Below, one piece after another: positions 22,001 to 32,050 of a stretch of 35,117 nt of DNA. Under the pieces are notes generated by a model. That model did no database searches and was not told where the DNA came from. It worked only from the letters and a program-made list of their open reading frames with translations. Every line of letters starts with the position of its first letter. Position 1 is the stretch's first letter. Location: NCBI GenBank assembly GCA_032718475.1, contig JAUCBJ010005856.1:1-35117 (forward strand), given 5' to 3'. The stretch is from Nemertoderma westbladi. Its lineage: Eukaryota > Xenacoelomorpha > Nemertodermatida > Nemertodermatidae. The translations under genes were made by a program, and so were the position numbers.

Positions 22001-24445
22001 CCCCCGGACTTTTCGTCTCCATGTATTTTTTGAATCTTTCCATCCCCCGGACTTTTCGTCTCCATGTATTTTTTGAATCTTTCCATCCCCCGGACTTTTC
22101 GTCTCCATATATATTTTTCACCTTTCCGTCCCCAGGACTTTTCGACTCCAAATATATTTTTCACCTTTCCGTCCCCCGGACTTTTCGTCTCCATATATTT
22201 TTTGAACCTTTCCGTCCCCCGGACTTTTCGTCTCCATATATTTTTGAACCTTTCCGTCCCCCGGACTTTTCGTCTCCATATATTTTTGAACCTTTCCGTC
22301 CCCAGGACTTTTTGTCTCCATATATTTTGTTGATCTTTCCATCCCCGGACTTTTCGTCTCCATGTATTTTTGAATCTTTCCGTCCCCCGGACTTTTCGTC
22401 TCCATATATTTTTGAACCTTTCCGTCCCCCGGACTTTTCGTCTCCATATATTTTTGAATCTTTCCGTCCCCCGGACTTTTCGTCTCCATATATTTTTGAA
22501 CCTTTCCGTCCCCCGGACTTTTCGTCTCCATATATTTTTGAACCTTTCCGTCCCCCGGACTTTTCGTCTCCATATAGTTTTTGGACCTTTCCGTCCCCAG
22601 GACTTTTCGTCTCCATATATTTTTTGGTCCTTTCCGTCCCCAGGACTTTTCGTCTCCATATATTTCTTGGACCTTTCCGTCCCCATGACTTTTCGTCTCC
22701 ATATTTTTTTTTAATCTTTCCATTCCCCGGACTTTTCGTCTCCATATATTTTTTGAACCTTTCCGTCCCCAGGACTTTTCGTCTCCATATATTTTTGAAC
22801 CTTTCCGTCCCCCGGACTTTTAGTCTCCATATATTTTTTGAACCTTTCCGTCCCCAGGACTTTTCGTCTCCATATATTTTTTGAACCTTTCCGTCCCCAG
22901 GACTTTTCGTCTCCATATATTTTTTTGGACCTTTCCGTCCCCAGGACTTTTCGTCTCCATATATTTTTTGAACCTTTCCGTCCCCAGGACTTTTCGTCTC
23001 CATATATTTCTTGGACCTTTCCGTCCCCAGGACTTTTCGTCTCCATATTTTTTTTTAATCTTTCCATTCCCCGGACTTTTCGTCTCCATATATTTTTTGA
23101 ACCTTTCCGTCCCCAGGACTTTTCGTCTCCATATATTTTTTTGGACCTTTCCGTCCCCAGGACTTTTCGTCTCCATATATTTTTTGGACCTTTCCGTCCC
23201 CAGGACTTTTCGTCTCCATATATTTCTTGGACCTTTCCGTCCCCATGACTTTTCGTCTCCATATTTTTTTTTAATCTTTCCATTCCCCGGACTTTTCGTC
23301 TCCATATATTTTTTGAACCTTTCCGTCCCCAGGACTTTTCGTCTCCATATATTTTTTTGGACCTTTCCGTCCCCAGGACTTTTCGTCTCCATATATTTTT
23401 TGGACCTTTTCGTCCCCAGGACTTTTCGTCTCCATATATTTTTTTGAACCTTTCCGTCCCCAGGACTTTTCGTCTCCATATATTTTTTTGGACCTTTCCG
23501 TCCCCATGACTTTTCGTCTCCATATTTTTTTTTAATCTTTCCGTCCCCAGGACTTTTCGTCTCCATATATTTTTTGGACCTTTCCGTCCCCATGACTTAT
23601 CGTCTCCATATATTTTTTGGACCTTTCCGTCCCCAGGACTTTTCGCCTCCATATTTTTTTGAATCTTTCCATTCCCCGGACTTTTAGTCTCCATATATTT
23701 CTGAATCTTTCCATTTCCCAGGACTTTTCGTCTCCATATATTTTTTTGGACCTTTCCGTCCCCAGGACTTTTCGTCTCCATATATTTTTTGGACCTTTTC
23801 GTCCCCAGGACTTTTCGTCTCCATATATTTTTTTGAACCTTTCCGTCCCCAGGACTTTTCGTCTCCATATATTTTTTTGGACCTTTCCGTCCCCATGACT
23901 TTTCGTCTCCATATTTTTTTTTAATCTTTCCGTCCCCAGGACTTTTCGTCTCCATATATTTTTTGGACCTTTCCGTCCCCATGACTTATCGTCTCCATAT
24001 ATTTTTTGGACCTTTCCGTCCCCAGGACTTTTCGCCTCCATATTTTTTTGAATCTTTCCATTCCCCGGACTTTTAGTCTCCATATATTTCTGAATCTTTC
24101 CATTTCCCAGGACTTTTCGTCTCCATATATTTTTTGAACCTTTCCGTCTACAGGACTTTTCTTCTCCAAATATATTTTTCACCTTTCCGTCCCCAGGACA
24201 TTTCGACTCCAAATATATTTTTCACCTTTCCGTCCCCAGGACTTTTTGTCTCCATATATTTTTTGGTCCTTTCCGTCTCCCAGACTTTTCGTCTCCAAAT
24301 ATATTTTTCACCTTTCCGTCCCCAGGACCTTTCGTCTCCAAATATATGTTTCACCTTTCCGTCCCCAGGACTTTTCGTCTCCAAATATATTTTTCACCTT
24401 TCCGTTCCCAGGACTTTTCGTCTCCATATATTTTTTGAACCTTTC
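19020..24445. repeat. Higher-order tandem duplication of about 2.7 kb inside the minisatellite
   Basis: The block of about 19020-21700 is repeated at about 21680-24445 with the same order of rare unit variants. Examples are the TCTACAGGACTTTTCTTCTC unit at 21403 and 24147, and the CGCCTCC unit at 20900 and 23644. The offset is 2,661 bp in the first part and 2,744 bp later, explained by two extra 42-bp units near 22450 in the second copy and a 1-bp difference. Sharing of private variants shows duplication of a whole block of 60 or more units, not unit-by-unit homogenisation. Confidence 0.85.
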
Positions 24446-24604
24446 CGTCCCCAGGACTTTTCGTCTCCATATATTTTTTGGACCTTTCCGCCCCCCGGAC
24501 TTTTCGTCTCCATATATTTTTTGAACCTTTCCGTCCCCCAGACTTTTCGTCTCCATATATTTTTCACCTTTCCGTCCCCAGGACCTTTCGTCTCCAAATA
24601 TATT

Positions 24605-27600
24605 TTTCACCTTTCCGTCCCCAGGACTTTTCGTCTCCATATATTTTTTGAACCTTTCCGTCCCCAGGACTTTTCGTCTCCAAATATATTTTTCACCTTT
24701 CCGTCCCCAGGACTTTTCGTCTCCAAATATATTTTTCACCTTTCCGTCCCCAGGACCTTTCGTCTCCAAATATATTTTTCACCTTTCCGTCCCCAGGACT
24801 TTTCGTCTCCATATATTTTTCACCTTTCCGTCCCCAGGACCTTTCGTCTCCAAATATATTTTTCACCTTTCCGTCCCCAGGACTTTTCGTCTCCAAATAT
24901 ATTTTTCACCTTTCCGTCCCCCGGACTTTTCGTCTCCATATATTTTTTTAACCTTTCCGTCCCCTGGACTTTTCGTCTCCATATATTTTTTGAACCTTTC
25001 CGTCCCCAGGACTTTTCGTCTCCATATATTTTTTGGACCTTTCCGTCCACAGGACTTTTCGTCTCCAAATATATTTTTCACCTTTCCGTCCCCAGGACTT
25101 TTCGACTCCAAATATATTTTTCACCTTTCCTTCCCCAGGACTTTTCGACTCCAAATATATTTTTCACCTTTCCGTCCCCAGGACTTTTCGTCTCCATATA
25201 TTTTTTGAACCTTTCCGTCCCCAGGACTTTTCGTCTCCAAATATATTTTTCACCTTTCCGTCCCCAGGACTTTTCGTCTCCAAATATATTTTTCACCTTT
25301 CCGTCCCCAGGACCTTTCGTCTCCAAATATATTTTTCACCTTTCCGTCCCCAGGACTTTTCGTCTCCATATATTTTTCACCTTTCCGTCCCCAGGACCTT
25401 TCGTCTCCAAATATATTTTTCACCTTTCCGTCCCCAGGACTTTTCGTCTCCAAATATATTTTTCACCTTTCCGTCCCCCGGACTTTTCGTCTCCATATAT
25501 TTTTTGAACCTTTCCGTCCCCAGGACTTTTCGTCTCCATATATTTTTTGGACCTTTCCGTCCACAGGACTTTTCGTCTCCAAATATATTTTTCACCTTTC
25601 CGTCCCCAGGACTTTTCGACTCCAAATATATTTTTCACCTTTCCTTCCCCAGGACTTTTCGACTCCAAATATATTTTTCACCTTTCCGTCCCCAGGACTT
25701 TTCGTCTCCATATATTTTTTGAACCTTTCCGTCCCCAGGACTTTTCGTCTCCATATATTTTTCACCTTTCCGTCCCCAGGACCTTTCGTCTCCAAATATA
25801 TTTTTCACCTTTCCGTCCCCAGGACTTTTCGTCTCCATATATTTTTTGAACCTTTCCGTCCCCAGGACTTTTCGTCTCCAAATATATTTTTCACCTTTCC
25901 GTCCCCAGGACTTTTCGTCTCCAAATATATTTTTCACCTTTCCGTCCCCAGGACTTTTCGTCTCCAAATATATTTTTCACCTTTCCGTCCCCAGGACTTT
26001 TCGTCTCCATATATTTTTTGAACCTTTCCGTCCCCAGGACTTTTCGTCTCCATATATTTTTTGAACCTTTCCGTCCCCAGGACTTTTCGTCTCCAAATAT
26101 ATTTTTCACCTTTCCGTCCCCAGGACTTTTCGTCTCCAAATATATTTTTCACCTTTCCGTCCCCAGGACCTTTCGTCTCCAAATATATTTTTCACCTTTC
26201 CGTCCCCAGGACTTTTCGTCTCCATATATTTTTCACCTTTCCGTCCCCAGGACCTTTCGTCTCCAAATATATTTTTCACCTTTCCGTCCCCAGGACTTTT
26301 CGTCTCCAAATATATTTTTCACCTTTCCGTCCCCCGGACTTTTCGTCTCCATATATTTTTTTAACCTTTCCGTCCCCTGGACTTTTCGTCTCCATATATT
26401 TTTTGAACCTTTCCGTCCCCAGGACTTTTCGTCTCCATATATTTTTTGGACCTTTCCGTCCACAGGACTTTTCGTCTCCAAATATATTTTTCACCTTTCC
26501 GTCCCCAGGACTTTTCGACTCCAAATATATTTTTCACCTTTCCTTCCCCAGGACTTTTCGACTCCAAATATATTTTTCACCTTTCCGTCCCCAGGACTTT
26601 TCGTCTCCATATATTTTTTGAACCTTTCCGTCCCCAGGACTTTTCGTCTCCAAATATATTTTTCACCTTTCCGTCCCCAGGACTTTTCGTCTCCAAATAT
26701 ATTTTTCACCTTTCCGTCCCCAGGACCTTTCGTCTCCAAATATATTTTTCACCTTTCCGTCCCCAGGACTTTTCGTCTCCATATATTTTTCACCTTTCCG
26801 TCCCCAGGACCTTTCGTCTCCAAATATATTTTTCACCTTTCCGTCCCCAGGACTTTTCGTCTCCAAATATATTTTTCACCTTTCCGTCCCCCGGACTTTT
26901 CGTCTCCATATATTTTTTGAACCTTTCCGTCCCCAGGACTTTTCGTCTCCATATATTTTTTGGACCTTTCCGTCCACAGGACTTTTCGTCTCCAAATATA
27001 TTTTTCACCTTTCCGTCCCCAGGACTTTTCGACTCCAAATATATTTTTCACCTTTCCTTCCCCAGGACTTTTCGACTCCAAATATATTTTTCACCTTTCC
27101 GTCCCCAGGACTTTTCGTCTCCATATATTTTTTGAACCTTTCCGTCCCCAGGACTTTTCGTCTCCATATATTTTTCACCTTTCCGTCCCCAGGACCTTTC
27201 GTCTCCAAATATATTTTTCACCTTTCCGTCCCCAGGACTTTTCGTCTCCATATATTTTTTGAACCTTTCCGTCCCCAGGACTTTTCGTCTCCAAATATAT
27301 TTTTCACCTTTCCGTCCCCAGGACTTTTCGTCTCCAAATATATTTTTCACCTTTCCGTCCCCAGGACTTTTCGTCTCCAAATATATTTTTCACCTTTCCG
27401 TCCCCAGGACTTTTCGTCTCCATATATTTTTTGAACCTTTCCGTCCCCAGGACTTTTCGTCTCCATATATTTTTTGAACCTTTCCGTCCCCAGGACTTTT
27501 CGTCTCCAAATATATTTTTCACCTTTCCGTCCCCAGGACTTTTCGTCTCCAAATATATTTTTCACCTTTCCGTCCCCAGGACCTTTCGTCTCCAAATATA
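24605..27600. repeat. 1,413-bp higher-order repeat, two copies and part of a third
   Basis: Unit order in 24605-26017 is repeated at 26018-27430, and a third copy begins at 27431 and diverges by about 27600. The offset is a constant 1,413 bp (about 33 units). Within each copy a 514-bp block (12 units) is itself repeated, for example the TTCCTTCCCCAGG variant at 25130 and 25644. The constant offset with few changes suggests a recent event. Confidence 0.85.
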
Positions 27601-30600
27601 TTTTTCACCTTTCCGTCCCCAGGACCTTTCGTCTCCAAATATATTTTTCACCTTTCCGTCCCCAGGACTTTTCGTCTCCAAATATATTTTTCACCTTTCC
27701 GTCCCCAGGACTTTTCGTCTCCAAATATATTTTTCACCTTTCCGTCCCCAGGACCTTTCGTCTCCAAATATATTTTTAACCTTTCCGTTCGCAGGACTTT
27801 TCGTCTCCATATATTTTTTGAACCTTTCCATCCCCCAGACTTTTCGTCTCCATATATTTTTGAACCTTTCCGTCCCCAGGACTTTTCGTCTCCATATATT
27901 TTTTGGACCTTTTCGTCCCCAGGACCTTTCGTCTCCAAATATATGTTTCACCTTTCCGTCCCCAGGACTTTTCGTCTCCAAATATATTTTTCACCTTTCC
28001 GTCCCCAGGACTTTTCGCCCCCAAATATATTTTTCACCTTTCCGTCCCCAGGACTTTTCGCCTCCAAATATATTTTTCACCTTTCCATTCCCAGGATCTT
28101 TCGTTTCCAAATATATTTTTCACCTTTCTGTCCCCAGGACTTTTCGTCTCCAAATATATTTTTCACCTTTCCGTCCCCAGGACTTTTCGTCTCCATATAT
28201 TTTTCACCTTTCCGTCCACAGGACGTTTCGTCTCCAAATATATTTTTCACCTTTCCGTCCCCAGGACTTTTCGACTCCAAATATATTTTTCACCTTTCCG
28301 TCACCAGGACTTTTCGTCTCCAAATATATTTTTCACCTTTCCGACCCCAGGACTTTTCGCCTCCAAATATATTTTTCACCTTTCCATTCCCAGGATCTTT
28401 CGTCTCCAAATATATTTTTCACCTTTCTGTCCCCAGGACTTTTCGTCTCCAAATATATTTTTCACCTTTCCGTCCCCAGGACTTTTCGTCTCCATATATT
28501 TTTCACCTTTCCGTCCACAGGACGTTTCGTCTCCAAATATATTTTTCACCTTTCCGTCCCCAGGACTTTTCGACTCCAAATATATTTTTCACCTTTCCGT
28601 CACCAGGACTTTTCGTCTCCAAATATATTTTTCACCTTTCCGTCCCCAGGACTTTTCGTCTCCATATATTTTTCACCTTTCCGTCCACAGGACGTTTCGT
28701 CTCCAAATATATTTTTCACCTTTCCGTCACAAGGACTTTTCGTCTCCATGTATTTTTCACCTTTCCGTCACAAGGACTTTTCGTCTCCATGTATTTTTTG
28801 GACCTTTCCATCCACAGGACTTTTCGTCTCCAAATATATTTTTCACCTTTCCATCCCCAGGACTTTTCGTCTCCATATATTTTTTGAACCTTTCCGTCCC
28901 CAGGACTTTTCGTCTCCATATATTTTTTGGTCCTTTCCGTCCCCCAGACTTTTCGTCTCCAAATATATTTTTCACCTTTCCGTCCCCAGGACTTTTCGTC
29001 TCCAAATATATTGTTCACCTTTCCGTCCCTAGGACTTTTCGTCTCCAAATATATTTTTCACCTTTCCGTCCCCAGGACTTTTTGTCTCCATATATTTTTC
29101 ACCTTTCCGTCCACAGGACTTTTCGTCTCCAAATATATTTTTCACCTTTCCGTCCCCAGGACCTTTCGTCTCCAAATATATTTTTCACCTTTCCGTCCCC
29201 AGGACCTTTCGTCTCCAAATATATTTTTCACCTTTCCGTCCCCAGGACCTTTCGTCTCCAAATATATTTTTCACCTTTCCGTCCCCAGGACTTTTCGTCT
29301 CCAAATATATTTTTCACCTTTCCGTCCCCAGGACTTTTCGTCTCCAAATATATTTTTCACCTTTCCGTCCCCAGGACTTTTCGTCTCCATATAATTTCAC
29401 CTTTCCGTCCACAGGACTTTTCGTCTCCAAATATATTTTTCACCTTTCCGTCCCCAGGACTTTTCGACTCCAAATATATTTTTCACCTTTCCGTCACCAG
29501 GACTTTTCGTCTCCATGTATTTTTTGGACCTTTCCGTCCCCATGACTTTTCGTCTCCATATTTTTTTTGAATCTTTCCATTCCCCGGACTTTTAGTCTCC
29601 ATATATTTTTTGAATCTTTCCATTCCCAGGACTTTTCGTCTCCATATATTTTTTGGACCTTTCCGTCCACAGGACTTTTCGTCTCCATATATTTTTTGAA
29701 CCTTTCCGTCCACAGGATTTTTCGTCTCCAAATATATTTTTCACCTTTCCGTCCCCCGGACTTTTCGTCTCCATATATTTTTTGAACCTTTCCGTCCCCA
29801 GGACTTTTCGTCTCCATATATTTTTTGGACCTTTCCGTCCACAGGATTTTTCGTCTCCAAATATATTTTTCACCTTTCCGTCCCCAGGACTTTTCGACTC
29901 CAAATATATTTTTCACCTTTCCGTCCCCCGGACTTTTCGTCTCCATATATTTTTTGAACCTTTCCGTCCCCAGGACTTTTCGTCTCCATATATTTTTTGG
30001 ACCTTTCCGTCCACAGGATTTTTCGTCTCCAAATATATTTTTCACCTTTCCGTCCCCAGGACTTTTCGACTCCAAATATATTTTTCACCTTTCCGTCACC
30101 AGGACTTTTCGTCTCCATATATTTTTTGGACCTTTCCGTCCCCAGGACTTTTCGTCTCCATATATTTTTGAACCTTTCCGTCCCCATGACTTTTCGTCTC
30201 CATATTTTTTTTGAATCTTTCCATTCCCCGGACTTTTAGTCTCCATATATTTTTTGGACCTTTCCGTCCCCAGGACTTTTCGTCTCCATATATTTTTGAA
30301 CCTTTCCGTCCCCATGACTTTTCGTCTCCATATTTTTTTTGAATCTTTCCATTCCCCGGACTTTTCGTCTCCATATATTTTTGAACCTTTCCGTCCCCAT
30401 GACTTTTCGTCTCCATATTTTTTTTGAATCTTTCCATTCCCCGGACTTTTCGTCTCCATATATTTTTTGGACCTTTCCGTCCCCAGGACTTTTCGTCTCC
30501 ATATATTTTTGAACCTTTCCGTCCCCATGACTTTTCGTCTCCATATTTTTTTTGAATCTTTCCATTCCCAGGACTTTTCGTCTCCATATATTTTTTGGAC

Positions 30601-31485
30601 CTTTCCGTCCACAGGATTTTTCGTCTCCAAATATATTTTTCACCTTTCCGTCCCCAGGACTTTTCTACTCCAAATATATTTTTCACCTTTCCGTACCCAG
30701 GACTTTTCGTCTCCATATATTTTTTTGGACCTTTCCGTCCCCAGGACTTTTCGTCTCCATATATTTTTTGAACCTTTCCGTCCCCAAGACTTTTCGTCTC
30801 CATATATTTTTTGAACCTTTCCGTCCCCATGACTTTTCGTCTCCATATATTTTTTGAATCTTTCCATTCCCAGGACTTTTCGTCTCCATATATTTTTTGG
30901 ACCTTTCCGTCCACAGGACTTTTCGTCTCCAAATATATTTTTCACCTTTCCGTCCTCATGACTTTTCGTCTCCAAATATATTTTTCACCTTTCCGTCCCC
31001 CGGACTTTTCGTCTCCATATATTTTTTGAACCTTTCCGTCCCCAGGACTTTTCGTCTCCATATATTTTTTGGACCTTTCCGTCCACAGGATTTTTCGTCT
31101 CCAAATATATTTTTCACCTTTCCGTCCCCAGGACTTTTCTACTCCAAATATATTTTTCACCTTTCCATCCCCAGGACTTTTCGTCTCCATATATTTTTTG
31201 GACCTTTCCGTCCCCATGACTTTTCGTCTCCATATATTTTTTGGACCTTTCCGTCCCCAGGACTTTTCGTCTCCATATATTTTTTGGACCTTTCCGTCAC
31301 CAGGACTTTTCGTCTCCATATATTTTTTGGACCTTTCCGTCCCCAGGACTTTTCGTCTCCATATATTTTTTGGACCTTTCCGTCCCCATGACTTTTCGTC
31401 TCCATATTTTTTTTGAATCTTTCCATTCCCCGGACTTTTCGTTCGTCTCCATATATTTTTTGGACTTTTCCGTCCCCCTGACTTA

Positions 31486-32016
31486 TGTTTCGGTCCGAAA
31501 CGACCTTGATCCACAACAATATATCGAGCATAGTGCCCTCCTCGAGGTATTTTATTCCACTGACGAGCGTCTGTAGATGATAAGAGCCAAGAGCGCAGTG
31601 AAATAAAGTTAACAACATTTTCCCTTTTTGATAATACTTCCTTGCTACTGTAATACTGTACTTCCTTGCTTAATTAATTTAAATAATTGCTTGCTTTAAC
31701 TCTAGATTTGTGAAGAAAAAAGTATTCCTACTCAAGCATATCCGATGTAAAATAATTAATTTATAGTTCTGGAATACTTAAGGTCTACAGTACTACATAG
31801 CTCATAAAGGGAAATAAAATAATATTTAGAGTATTTTCAAAAAAAAATTTTTTACTAAGTCGTTCGAACGACATACGAAAAAATCACATTCCTGTCTATT
31901 TGGAATCTCCATAAGTACTGTAACTTAGTAGATAGAAAAATTAATTAGATATAAACTGTGTATTTTATTACTGTATTTAAGTTTGGAAATTTTCAATTTT
32001 TAAAGCAAAATTTGCC
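31486..32016. other. AT-rich spacer and probable 5' flank of the ShKT gene
   Basis: TTTCGGTCCGAAA (31488-31500) is a perfect 6-bp-arm palindrome at the array edge. AATAAA is present at 31602-31607 but no gene ends nearby. TATAAA at 31950-31955 lies 67 bp before the proposed start codon at 32017 and could be a TATA box, though the surroundings are AT-rich. Nothing coding was recognised. Confidence 0.35.
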
Positions 32017-32050
32017 ATGTTTTCTTGGATTCTCTGCATTTATGTATCAG
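32017..32050 (+). CDS. Exon 1: start codon and first half of signal peptide
   Basis: The exon has 34 coding bases: ATG, ten further codons, then one base of a split codon. CAG|GTATGT at 32048-32056 is a strong donor match. The choice of this ATG rests on the in-frame junction to exon 2, which yields a continuous hydrophobic signal sequence; alone it would be too short to call. Confidence 0.65.

Larger units (their letters stand above)
12936..31485. repeat. Giant 42-43-bp minisatellite, about 430 units
   Basis: An uninterrupted tandem array of 18.5 kb. Each unit contains CTTTCCGTCCCC(C/A)GGAC, then TTTTCGTCTCCATATA or ...CCAAATATA, a T run, and a short variable junction (GAACC, GGACC, GGTCC, CACC or AACC). 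Units of exactly 42 bp dominate about 15.4-18.1 kb, where GAACC junctions prevail. 43-bp units prevail elsewhere; the CACC/CCAAATATA type dominates about 24.5-29.5 kb. The left end starts abruptly near TTTCGTCTCC at 12936. The right end has a small TTCG duplication and stops near 31485, just before TTTCGGTCCGAAA. Long frames on both strands (for example METKSPGDGKVQKY repeats on the minus strand) come from the repeat itself. I see no host gene in the array. Confidence 0.97.

Noticed and set aside
12936-31485. Dozens of long open frames on both strands (METKSPGDGKVQKY-type and NLSVPRTFRLHIF-type repeats)
   Set aside because: All are translations of the minisatellite unit in different frames and strands. 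There is no start context, splice pattern or independent conservation to support a gene.
12936-31485. CRISPR-like array
   Set aside because: Units are contiguous without unique spacers, and the surroundings are eukaryotic.
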